Shown piece by piece: positions 28,615 through 36,709 of a DNA stretch of 64,000 nt. The DNA lies in assembly GCA_947501885.1 (NCBI GenBank), contig CANMXN010000001.1:434001-498000 (forward strand). The letters are read 5' to 3'. This stretch comes from an uncultured Sphingorhabdus sp. (GTDB lineage Bacteria > Pseudomonadota > Alphaproteobacteria > Sphingomonadales > Sphingomonadaceae). Position numbers and translations under genes: made by a program. How positions within the stretch are numbered: position 1 is the stretch's first letter; every line of letters begins with the position of its first letter. Under the pieces are notes generated by a model. That model saw nothing but the letters and a program-made list of their open reading frames with translations. It was not told the origin of the DNA and searched no databases.

Positions 28615-29415
28615 ATGAATTTAGGGACTTTTAACAAAATGCATGGCCTTGGCAATGATTTCATCATTGTCGATGAGCGTATTATGCAAGTCCCAATTGA
28701 CCGCAAAAAAATTGCTGCTTATTCAAACCGCTATACAGGAATTGGCTGCGATCAATTCATTATCCTTATGGATAGCCATATTGCCGATGTGAAAATGGAA
28801 ATATATAATAATGATGGTAGCAAAGTTGGCGCCTGCGGCAATGCCTCGCGCTGCGTCATCGCATTATTAGGACAAGATGCATCAATTGAAACAGAAGGCG
28901 GACTAATCTCTGGTCAAAAACTCGATACTCAAGTTGAAATGAATATGGGTACGCCCAGGTTCGAATGGCAAGACATTCCCCTCGCCTACGCGATGGATAG
29001 CGGCAATCTACCAGTTGAATGGGAAAAACTAAATAGCGGCTTTTGCGTTAATGTCGGCAATCCACATATCATTTTCTTTGTGGATGATATGGAATCGATT
29101 GATATAAAAACTATCGGCTCAATCATCGAAAATGACGCGATATTTCCTGAAAAAATTAATGTGAATATCGCCTCCATAAATAATGGTGAGATTGATCTGA
29201 AGGTTTGGGAACGCGGCGCAGGTTTAACTCAAGCATGCGGCACAGGCGCCTGCGCCACTGCCGTGGCTGCTATTTCCAAGAAATTGGTATCATCACCCGT
29301 GCAAGTCAACCTTCCAGGCGGGATGCTGACAATAACTTGGTCAGGTGATAATATATTGATGCGCGGTGACACCGTTAATGTCTTTAAAGGTGAGATTGAT
29401 TGGGATGCTTTTTAA
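28615..29415 (+). CDS. dapF: Diaminopimelate epimerase
   Basis: 266 residues. It interconverts LL- and meso-diaminopimelate for lysine and peptidoglycan. The two catalytic cysteines are visible: Cys74 in GACGNASRC and Cys208 in TQACGTGACAT. The N-terminus KMHGLGNDFIIVD is diagnostic. It leads a unit dapF-mtaB-ftsY-ispZ in which each start overlaps the previous stop. A short AT-rich region of 78 bases separates it from the GGDEF-EAL gene and should hold its promoter. Confidence 0.96.
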   Translation: MNLGTFNKMHGLGNDFIIVDERIMQVPIDRKKIAAYSNRYTGIGCDQFIILMDSHIADVKMEIYNNDGSKVGACGNASRCVIALLGQDASIETEGGLISGQKLDTQVEMNMGTPRFEWQDIPLAYAMDSGNLPVEWEKLNSGFCVNVGNPHIIFFVDDMESIDIKTIGSIIENDAIFPEKINVNIASINNGEIDLKVWERGAGLTQACGTGACATAVAAISKKLVSSPVQVNLPGGMLTITWSGDNILMRGDTVNVFKGEIDWDAF

Positions 29416-30695
29416 TGAGCAACCAGTCTAAATCACACGTCATCACTATGGGATGCCGCCTTAACATGGCAGAGAGCAACGCCATGCTGCAACAATTGCA
29501 GTCCCAAGAAGAAAATGACGATGTGATCATTGTCAATAGCTGCGCTGTTACCAATGAGGCTGTTCGCCAAACCCGTCAAGCCGTTCGCCGCGCAAAACGT
29601 GATAATCCATCTACAAAAGTTATTGTGACGGGATGTGCCGCACAAGTTGACCCCGATATGTTTGCACAAATGCCCGAAGTATCAAAGGTTATAGGCAATA
29701 GCGAAAAACAAAATATCAACCAATTTCTTATTGATAATAATGATATAGTCGTCAGCGATATTATGCAGGTAAAGCAAACCGCCCCCCAATTGGTTTCCAC
29801 TTTTTCTGGTAAATCACGCGCATTTGTTGAGGTGCAAAATGGGTGCGATCATAGATGTACATTTTGCATAATCCCTTATGGACGCGGTAACAGCCGCAGT
29901 GTACCCAGCGGCAAAGTCGTCGATCATATCAAAAAATTGGTCGATGAAGGTTTTCAAGAAATTGTCTTAACAGGCGTTGATGTGACCAGCTATGGCCCTG
30001 ATCTGCCCGGAGATAATAATTTAGGGCAATTGCTCGAACGTATCCTAAAACATGTGCCTATGCTGCGCCGTTTGCGTATGTCATCGATTGATGGCGTAGA
30101 AATTGACGAGCGCATGTTCGATATATTGAGTAGCGAAAAACGGGTCATGCCGCATCTACATCTCTCGCTGCAATCAGGCGATAATATGATATTAAAAAGG
30201 ATGAAACGTCGCCACAGCCGCGAAGACGCCATAGATTTGGTACAGCGGCTTAAATCAAAACGCCCCGAAATTGCTATTGGTGCAGATATTATTGCAGGAT
30301 TTCCGACCGAGGATGAAGCTATGTTTGAAAATAGCCGAGCATTAATCCGTGAATGCAAAATTGTGCATGGACATATTTTTCCTTTCTCTCCGAAAAAAGG
30401 CACACCCGCTGCGCAAATGCCGCAAGTCGATAAGCAGGTGATAAAAGAAAGAGCAAAGATATTACGACAAGATTGCAAGGATATAGCTGATAAATGGCGT
30501 ACATCGCTTGTCGGATCATCACAAAAAATATTAATTGAAAAAGGCGGAATTTCTGGTCATGCGGAAAATTTTGCTTATACAAAACTCAAAGATGAAAAGC
30601 CTTATAGCTCTAGTGCATCGAATATCGAAGGCAATATTGTCGATGCAAAAATTATAGGACTTGAAGGCGAGAACCTATTGGCGGAAATGCTATAA
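29415..30695 (+). CDS. mtaB: tRNA t6A37 methylthiotransferase MtaB
   Basis: 426 residues, radical SAM methylthiotransferase. The N-terminal UPF0004 domain carries Cys14, Cys43 and Cys74 for the auxiliary cluster; the radical SAM motif is CDHRCTFC (Cys144, 148, 151). It converts t6A37 to ms2t6A37 in tRNA-Lys, so it acts downstream of TsaE, encoded at 10881. The start is the ATG in TAATG overlapping the dapF stop; a TTG five codons earlier is less likely. It overlaps ftsY by one base. Confidence 0.93.
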   Translation: MSNQSKSHVITMGCRLNMAESNAMLQQLQSQEENDDVIIVNSCAVTNEAVRQTRQAVRRAKRDNPSTKVIVTGCAAQVDPDMFAQMPEVSKVIGNSEKQNINQFLIDNNDIVVSDIMQVKQTAPQLVSTFSGKSRAFVEVQNGCDHRCTFCIIPYGRGNSRSVPSGKVVDHIKKLVDEGFQEIVLTGVDVTSYGPDLPGDNNLGQLLERILKHVPMLRRLRMSSIDGVEIDERMFDILSSEKRVMPHLHLSLQSGDNMILKRMKRRHSREDAIDLVQRLKSKRPEIAIGADIIAGFPTEDEAMFENSRALIRECKIVHGHIFPFSPKKGTPAAQMPQVDKQVIKERAKILRQDCKDIADKWRTSLVGSSQKILIEKGGISGHAENFAYTKLKDEKPYSSSASNIEGNIVDAKIIGLEGENLLAEML

Positions 30696-31660
30696 TGAAT
30701 GAAGACGAAGAAGAAAGATATGACCCCCGATATGAAATCAAAGAAAGCTGGAAAAGCAAGCTTTTTGGCGGTTTAAAGAAAAGTTCTAGCAAATTATCGG
30801 GCAATATTACAGGCCTTGTAGGCAAAGCCAAATTAGATGATGCAACGCTCGATGATATCGAAGAAGCGCTAATCGTATCAGACCTTGGCCCTGAAACTGC
30901 TATGCAAATCCGCGATAAAATAGCCAGTGAAAGATTTGAAAAGAATTTGGACGATGATGGTATAAGAAATATCATCAAAAATGAAATTACCGATATATTA
31001 TCCCCTATAGCAAAACCTATCGAGGTAGATGCCTTCCCTCGTCCGCATGTGATATTGGTGATTGGTGTTAATGGCGTTGGAAAAACAACAACCATTGCTA
31101 AAATGGCCAATCTCTTCCTTGAAGAAGATTATGGTGTGATGCTTGCCGCAGGTGATACATTTCGAGCTGCGGCCATTGGTCAATTGCAAGAATGGGCGCA
31201 GCGATTGGGCGTGCCGATTGTATCGGGCAAACAAGGCGGTGATGCTGCGGGTATTGTTTTTGATGCTGTTCAGCAAGCAACACAAGAAGGCATTGATGTC
31301 TTGATCGTTGATACAGCAGGTAGATTACAAAACAAAAGCGAGCTTATGGATGAACTCGCCAAAATTAAGCGGGTATTGGGCCGTATTAACCCTGCGTCTC
31401 CGCACGATATTATATTGGTATTAGATGCAACAACAGGGCAAAATGCACTATCACAAATTGAGGTATTCAAAGAAATCGCTGGTGTTACTGGTCTTATCAT
31501 GACCAAATTAGACGGCAGCGCACGCGGCGGCATATTAGTAGCTGCCGCCAAGCAATTTGGATTACCCGTTCATGCCATTGGCGTTGGTGAGACGATTGAT
31601 GATCTTCGCCCTTTTGAGGCCGAAGATTTTGCCAAAGCCCTCTCAGGAGTTGACGAATAA
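30695..31660 (+). CDS. ftsY: Signal recognition particle receptor FtsY
   Basis: 321 residues, with a short acidic N-terminus (MNEDEEERYDPRYE), not the long A domain of E. coli. The NG domain shows GVNGVGKTTTIAKMA, AAGDTFRAAAIGQL, VDTAGRLQNK and TKLDGSARGG. FtsY is the membrane-associated GTPase receptor for ribosome-SRP complexes. It overlaps mtaB and ispZ by one base each (TAATG), so all are on one message. Confidence 0.96.
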   Translation: MNEDEEERYDPRYEIKESWKSKLFGGLKKSSSKLSGNITGLVGKAKLDDATLDDIEEALIVSDLGPETAMQIRDKIASERFEKNLDDDGIRNIIKNEITDILSPIAKPIEVDAFPRPHVILVIGVNGVGKTTTIAKMANLFLEEDYGVMLAAGDTFRAAAIGQLQEWAQRLGVPIVSGKQGGDAAGIVFDAVQQATQEGIDVLIVDTAGRLQNKSELMDELAKIKRVLGRINPASPHDIILVLDATTGQNALSQIEVFKEIAGVTGLIMTKLDGSARGGILVAAAKQFGLPVHAIGVGETIDDLRPFEAEDFAKALSGVDE

Positions 31661-32283
31661 TGTCTGATGAAAATGACAGTAAAGAAGTAAAACCTAAGAA
31701 TGGTTTTTTAAACTTCATGCTCGACTTTGGGCCATTATTACTATTTTTCGGTGCCTTTAAATATTTTAGTAGCGATAATGACCCGTTACGCGGCCCATTG
31801 GCAAGTACGGCCGTATTCATGGTCGCAATCATCATTGCTATGATCGTTGCTAAAATCAAATTGGGCAAAATATCACCCATGATGTGGCTTTCTTCTGTAC
31901 TTGTTATTGGTTTCGGAGCGTTAACATTATACTTCAATGATCCTAGATTCTTACAAGTGAAACCTACTATTATTTATAGCTTTTTTGCATTGCTTTTAAT
32001 AGGCGGATATTTACGCAAAAAACCTATGCTTAAATATGTATTTGAACAAGCTTTTGAAGGTGTTAATGCCGAAGGTTGGCTCAAATTATCGCGCAATTGG
32101 GGTATATTTTTTATAGCAATGGCTATTGCCAATGAGCTAATTTGGCGGAGTTTTTCATTTGATACATGGACAACAATTAAAGTATTCGGCTTTACAGCTA
32201 TAAGCTTTATATTTACGCTTGCAAATATTCCAATGTTGTTAAAGCATGGACTGAACCTAGGGATTGAAGAAGAACATGAATAG
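31660..32283 (+). CDS. ispZ: Septation protein A / YciB family inner membrane protein
   Basis: 207 residues with five to six membrane helices. The segments LDFGPLLLFFGAFKY, KISPMMWLSSVLVIGFGALT and SRNWGIFFIAMAIANELIWR are diagnostic for the IspZ/YciB family, implicated in cell envelope synthesis and septation. The location after ftsY is one I know from other alphaproteobacteria. It starts one base inside the ftsY stop and its last eight bases overlap the next gene. Confidence 0.92.
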   Translation: MSDENDSKEVKPKNGFLNFMLDFGPLLLFFGAFKYFSSDNDPLRGPLASTAVFMVAIIIAMIVAKIKLGKISPMMWLSSVLVIGFGALTLYFNDPRFLQVKPTIIYSFFALLLIGGYLRKKPMLKYVFEQAFEGVNAEGWLKLSRNWGIFFIAMAIANELIWRSFSFDTWTTIKVFGFTAISFIFTLANIPMLLKHGLNLGIEEEHE

Positions 32284-32713
32284 AATATCATTATATTTAA
32301 CCCTTATTCTAGCACTTATGGCTTCGTCAGCACAATTATCGGCACAAGATAATGATACCGAACACAAAAACTCAGAACTTGAAGCAAAAAGTGACCGGTT
32401 TTTCAAAACTTTAGCCGCAAATGACTATGAAAAGGCATATGCAGATTTATTTTCAAACTCGGTGTTAATTAATTCCAATGCAACACAAGTGGAAAATCTA
32501 ATTCGACAAACCAAAGTAGCATCTGAACTTTATGGCGGCATATCAAAATGTAACCTTGCTAAACAAAAAACAATGGCAGAGCTTGTGCATTCACAAGTCT
32601 ACATCTGCCAACATGAACACTCTTTGACACGCTGGGATATTATTTACGGTGAAACAAGCAATGGTTGGTCTTTACTTAATATCTCATTTAACGATCAAAT
32701 ATCTGATTTTTAA
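32276..32713 (+). CDS. Small secreted protein of unknown function (DUF4019-like fold possible)
   Basis: 145 residues with a signal peptide MNRISLYLTLILALMASSAQLSAQ and probable cleavage after SAQ. The mature part has an alpha-helical start (FFKTLAANDYEKAYADLF) and a C-terminal strand-rich half (VYICQHEHSL, RWDIIYGETSNGWSLLNI) reminiscent of NTF2/DUF4019-type periplasmic domains. Two Cys residues could form a disulfide. The assignment is weak. The ATG follows GAAGAAGAA and overlaps the end of ispZ by eight bases. It faces pccA tail-to-tail. Confidence 0.6.
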   Translation: MNRISLYLTLILALMASSAQLSAQDNDTEHKNSELEAKSDRFFKTLAANDYEKAYADLFSNSVLINSNATQVENLIRQTKVASELYGGISKCNLAKQKTMAELVHSQVYICQHEHSLTRWDIIYGETSNGWSLLNISFNDQISDF

Positions 32714-32717
32714 TTCA

Positions 32718-34700
32718 TCATTCCAGCTCTAATATCACCGCATCAACGGCAAGGCTTTCTCCTTGTTCAGCATTGATAGACTTTACTGTCCCAGCTTTTT
32801 CAGCGCGTAATATATTCTCCATTTTCATCGCTTCAACAGTTGCAAGCGGCTGTCCAGCCTCAACCTTATCCCCCTCGCCCACATGCAGCGCAGTAATCAA
32901 ACCCGGCATAGGACATATCAAATATTTTGAGAGATCAGGCGGTATTTTTTCAATCATATGCGCTTCGAGGGCCGCAATATGTGCTGGAATACAAAGCGCC
33001 TCATGCTTAGCACCACGCGTTGTGAAATGCCATTTCACGCCTTTTCGCGCAATTTGAACACTGAGATCACCAGCATCACCGCTGGTGCGGGCTAATCTAT
33101 TACCAACTTCCCAATCCCATGTTCCCATGACATCATGGCCATCAACTTCAGCGCCACCCGTCTTGAGCAGCACATCATAGCGCCGCTCTCCAATTTTCAC
33201 CATCCAAGCAGACGAAGGATGCGGCAATTGACCTATTTGTCCTGATATTTTGCGATTGCGCACTTGCTGGGTAAATTCGGCCCCTGCAAATAAGGCTGCC
33301 AAGTGGAGCATATGATCATCGCTCGATGGTGCACCTTGAAACCCATCGGGATATTCTTCGGCAATAAAGCCCGTGGTTATATCACCCGATTGAAAGCGCG
33401 GATGTTGCATTAATGCTGATAGAAAATCGATATTATGATTGAGACCATCTATTTCAAATTCATCCAAAGCCATGACCTGCTTATCGATCGCGTCTTTGCG
33501 GGTTTCCCCATGGGTGATGAGTTTAGCAATCATAGGATCATAATGGATACTCACTTCACCGCCCTCGTGCACACCATCATCGACGCGAACGCTTTCGGAT
33601 TCTGCGGGCGGGTTATAGCGCGATAAGCGCCCAATAGACGGTAAAAACCCGCGATAGGGGTCTTCGGCATAAATGCGGTTTTCAATCGACCATCCCATAA
33701 TCGGAACGTCATCTTGGCGCATGGTAAGTTTCTCGCCATAGGCCACGCGGATCATCTGTTCGACCAAATCAACCCCCGTAATGTATTCGGTAACAGGATG
33801 CTCCACTTGCAGGCGGGTGTTCATCTCAAGGAAGTAAAAGCTCTCACCGCTGGGGTCTGCACCCGATACGATTAATTCCACCGTGCCTGCGCTATGATAA
33901 TCCACCGCACGGGCCAGTGCGGCGCACTGCTCGCCCATAGCTTTGCGCATCTTGGGCGTCACAAAAGGCGAAGGCGCTTCTTCAACAACCTTCTGATGGC
34001 GGCGCTGAATGCTACATTCGCGTTCATTGAGATAGAGAATATTGCCATGTTTATCACCCAATATTTGAATCTCAATATGGCGCGGATTTTCAATGAATTT
34101 CTCAATAAAGACACGATCATCGCCAAAGCTGTTTAAACCTTCGCGCTTGGTCGCTTCAAAACCCTCGCGCACATCTTGTTCATTGTAAGCAAGACGCATC
34201 CCCTTGCCGCCGCCGCCTGCTGATGCTTTCATCATCACGGGATAGGTGATTTCACCTGCGATACGCACCGCATGCTCTGTATCCTCTATTTCACCGACAA
34301 ATCCAGGCACAACATTGACTCCCGCTTCTAGTGCGAGTTTTTTCGATTCAATCTTATCACCCATAGCAGCAATAGCGCCAACGGGCGGGCCAATAAAGGC
34401 GATGTTTTCAGCGGCTAAGGCCTCTGCAAAGCTCGTGCGTTCAGAGAGAAATCCATAGCCAGGGTGCACCGCTTCCGCCCCTGTTTCTTTGCAGGCTGCG
34501 ATGATTTTTTCGGCAACCAAATAGCTTTCTGATGCAGGAGAAGCGCCTATATATATCGCTTCATCGGCCATTTCGACAAAGGGGGTGTTCTTATCTGCAT
34601 CGCTATAAACCGCGACCGTTGCTATGCCCATTTTTTTCGCTGTGCGTATGATACGGCATGCAATTTCACCGCGATTGGCAATTAGGATTTTTTTGAACAT
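32718..34700 (-). CDS. pccA: Propionyl-CoA carboxylase, biotin-carboxylase/carrier subunit
   Basis: 660 residues. Biotin carboxylase N-terminal domain (FKKILIANRGEIACRII), ATP-grasp domain (MKASAGGGGKGMRLAY), central linker domain, and biotinyl domain with AMKMEN, the biotinylated Lys being residue 626. The protein uses ATP and bicarbonate to carboxylate biotin, and PccB passes the carboxyl group to propionyl-CoA. The pathway is inferred from the epimerase and mutase genes nearby; methylcrotonyl-CoA carboxylase is less likely. Its start is 19 bases after the preceding gene's stop. Confidence 0.93.
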   Translation of the reverse strand: MFKKILIANRGEIACRIIRTAKKMGIATVAVYSDADKNTPFVEMADEAIYIGASPASESYLVAEKIIAACKETGAEAVHPGYGFLSERTSFAEALAAENIAFIGPPVGAIAAMGDKIESKKLALEAGVNVVPGFVGEIEDTEHAVRIAGEITYPVMMKASAGGGGKGMRLAYNEQDVREGFEATKREGLNSFGDDRVFIEKFIENPRHIEIQILGDKHGNILYLNERECSIQRRHQKVVEEAPSPFVTPKMRKAMGEQCAALARAVDYHSAGTVELIVSGADPSGESFYFLEMNTRLQVEHPVTEYITGVDLVEQMIRVAYGEKLTMRQDDVPIMGWSIENRIYAEDPYRGFLPSIGRLSRYNPPAESESVRVDDGVHEGGEVSIHYDPMIAKLITHGETRKDAIDKQVMALDEFEIDGLNHNIDFLSALMQHPRFQSGDITTGFIAEEYPDGFQGAPSSDDHMLHLAALFAGAEFTQQVRNRKISGQIGQLPHPSSAWMVKIGERRYDVLLKTGGAEVDGHDVMGTWDWEVGNRLARTSGDAGDLSVQIARKGVKWHFTTRGAKHEALCIPAHIAALEAHMIEKIPPDLSKYLICPMPGLITALHVGEGDKVEAGQPLATVEAMKMENILRAEKAGTVKSINAEQGESLAVDAVILELE

Positions 34701-34719
34701 TCTCTCATGCTTTCGATAA

Positions 34720-35304
34720 TTATTTGCAATTTAGCTGCCCAGAGCGCTTTAATCTTACTTCTAAATCAACAGGTAGTTTTTTAATAAAACCAATGCTTAA
34801 ACTGACTCTGGGACTATCAGAAAATTGCGATTTCAATGTGAAACGAATATTACGGCCATCTTCAATCTCGCCTTGCCAGCATGATTTCGTACCATATTTA
34901 TCCGAAGTATTTTTGCTCTTCAGCAATAGAAAAGTTGATATTTCTTGCCGTGCCAATTGATGGTCAAACTCATCATCAACCGCAAATTCAAATTCACAAG
35001 CTGGATCAACCACCGAGAAAGTGCTAGAAGGCAAATATTGATAGCGGATTATGCCTTGATCTGCGCTCCAGCTATCACCGCGGCCTAATTTGCTATCGCG
35101 CTCCTTTCGGTTCTTTTTCCAATCTATGCCGCTTGCGTCCATCGCCGCGAAAAAGGATTCAGAATCAGGTAATGGCTTGAAACATATGTCCTTGAATGTC
35201 TCAAACGATCGTTCAAAACTGGTTTGTACTCCTTCATTCGCCTGAATCGGCGATGTTAAAAGCGCGGCCATCACACCATAAAAGAGCGGTTTCTGAACCA
35301 TCAT
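34720..35304 (-). CDS. Hypothetical secreted protein
   Basis: 194 residues with a signal peptide ([22 protein letters not shown], cleavage after IQA likely). I do not recognise the mature sequence. It has three Cys (in FKDICFKPL, DPACEFEF and KSCWQGEIE) plus one near the C-terminus (LNCK), so two disulfides are possible. It ends SGQLNCK. The start overlaps the LprI-like gene stop as ATGA, so the two exported proteins are made together. Confidence 0.62.
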   Translation of the reverse strand: MMVQKPLFYGVMAALLTSPIQANEGVQTSFERSFETFKDICFKPLPDSESFFAAMDASGIDWKKNRKERDSKLGRGDSWSADQGIIRYQYLPSSTFSVVDPACEFEFAVDDEFDHQLARQEISTFLLLKSKNTSDKYGTKSCWQGEIEDGRNIRFTLKSQFSDSPRVSLSIGFIKKLPVDLEVRLKRSGQLNCK

Positions 35305-35690
35305 CCCTCTAACGCCAAATCAGCCAGCGCCTTGGTTCGGCGTTTAGTCTCATTCTCCAAGCAGCTATAGCGCAACAAAGGCTCTGCACTGCCTCCGCGA
35401 AAACGATAGGATTCGGTTAAACAATGGCTATCGCGAAAAGCAATCCAATGACGCTGCGCCTCTAGCAATGCCTCTACATATCCGATGCGACCATCCTCAT
35501 CTTGGCTCTTATCCAAATCCTTCATATGGTTATGGGTGATTTTCCATTGCGCATTAAGTTTTTTATCCGCAGCTTGATAGGCTTCATAGGCATAGACATT
35601 CATCTGATGCTGCGATGACAGATCATCACAAGGCTTAACGGTGCCGTCTGTTGCAGCAGCTTGTATTAGTAAGAGCGCTAACAGATTCAC
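35301..35690 (-). CDS. Secreted LprI/DUF1311-domain protein
   Basis: 129 residues. After a short signal peptide ([13 protein letters not shown]), the segments [32 protein letters not shown] and [15 protein letters not shown] follow the pattern of the DUF1311/LprI N-terminal domain, some members of which are lysozyme inhibitors. Three Cys fit the family. The start is a GTG overlapping the bioB stop as GTGA. Its presence inside a propionate operon is unexplained. Confidence 0.75.
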   Translation of the reverse strand: MNLLALLLIQAAATDGTVKPCDDLSSQHQMNVYAYEAYQAADKKLNAQWKITHNHMKDLDKSQDEDGRIGYVEALLEAQRHWIAFRDSHCLTESYRFRGGSAEPLLRYSCLENETKRRTKALADLALEG

Positions 35691-36709
35691 TCTGCCGCCT
35701 CCAAAGTCCCCTTACATGCACCTTTTTCCGCTCTTAAGGGTTCTTCACCTTGCAGCGCGGTCAAGCCAAGACGATCAAATAATGCCGCATCGCTATCATC
35801 ACCCGCATTGGGTGCGGTAAGCAATTTATCACCCGTAAAGATACTGTTCGCGCCCGCCATAAAACAGAGCGCCTGCGTGGCCTCGCTCATGCTTTCACGG
35901 CCAGCAGACAGACGCACCATGCTCATCGGCATTGTGATGCGGGCAGCGGCTACCGTGCGGACAAATTCTATATCATCAATTTTGGCTATCGGCGTATCGG
36001 CCAGCATATCGCCCAAAACTGTTCCTTTAACGGGAACAAGCGCATTAACGGGAACGCTCTCTGGATGCGCGGGCAGTGTTGCCAATGTATGGATGAAGCC
36101 AACACGATCTTCGCGGGTTTCGCCCATCCCAACAATACCGCCGCTGCATACATTAATGCCGCTGTTGCGCACATGATCGAGCGTTTCAAGACGGTCCGAC
36201 ATTTTGCGCGTTGAAATGGCGCGTTCATAATATTCTGGGCTGCTATCGATATTATGATTATAATAATCAAGGCCAGCTTCGGCCAGCATATCGGCCTGTT
36301 TTGGTGAGAGCATCCCCAGCGTCATACAGGTTTCCATACCCATTTCGCGCACGCCTTTTACAATTTCAACGATAGCTGGCATATCGCGATCTTTGGGGTT
36401 GCGCCAAGCTGCACCCATACAAAAGCGCTGCGAGCCATTATCTTTGGCTTGGGCGGCGGATTGTAAAACTTGCCTTACGTCCATAAGCTTGGTGGCTGCA
36501 ACGCCGCTATCGGCATGCACACTTTGGCTGCAATAGCCGCAATCTTCGGGACAACCACCCGTTTTGATGGAGAGCAATGTGCAAAGCTGCACTTCATTGG
36601 GCTTATGATGTTCGCGGTGTACCGCCATAGATTGCGCCATGAGATCGCCAAAAGGCATATCAAATAATGTTGCGATTTCTTCGCGGGTCCAATCGGTACG
36701 AATTTCCAT
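35687..36709 (-). CDS. bioB: Biotin synthase
   Basis: 340 residues, radical SAM enzyme that inserts sulfur into dethiobiotin. The cluster motif is CPEDCGYC (Cys53, 57, 60), followed by [14 protein letters not shown] and [13 protein letters not shown]. Biotin is the cofactor of PccA, which fits its place in this operon; no other bio gene is seen here. The ATG after GAGGAAG overlaps the mutase stop by one base (TGATG); a GTG one codon earlier is also possible. Confidence 0.95.
   Translation of the reverse strand: MEIRTDWTREEIATLFDMPFGDLMAQSMAVHREHHKPNEVQLCTLLSIKTGGCPEDCGYCSQSVHADSGVAATKLMDVRQVLQSAAQAKDNGSQRFCMGAAWRNPKDRDMPAIVEIVKGVREMGMETCMTLGMLSPKQADMLAEAGLDYYNHNIDSSPEYYERAISTRKMSDRLETLDHVRNSGINVCSGGIVGMGETREDRVGFIHTLATLPAHPESVPVNALVPVKGTVLGDMLADTPIAKIDDIEFVRTVAAARITMPMSMVRLSAGRESMSEATQALCFMAGANSIFTGDKLLTAPNAGDDSDAALFDRLGLTALQGEEPLRAEKGACKGTLEAAE

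Noticed and set aside
29990-30478. Antisense frame of 162 codons over mtaB
   Set aside because: mtaB carries all radical SAM motifs on the other strand; the antisense product is Ser/Cys/Ile-rich without domain features.
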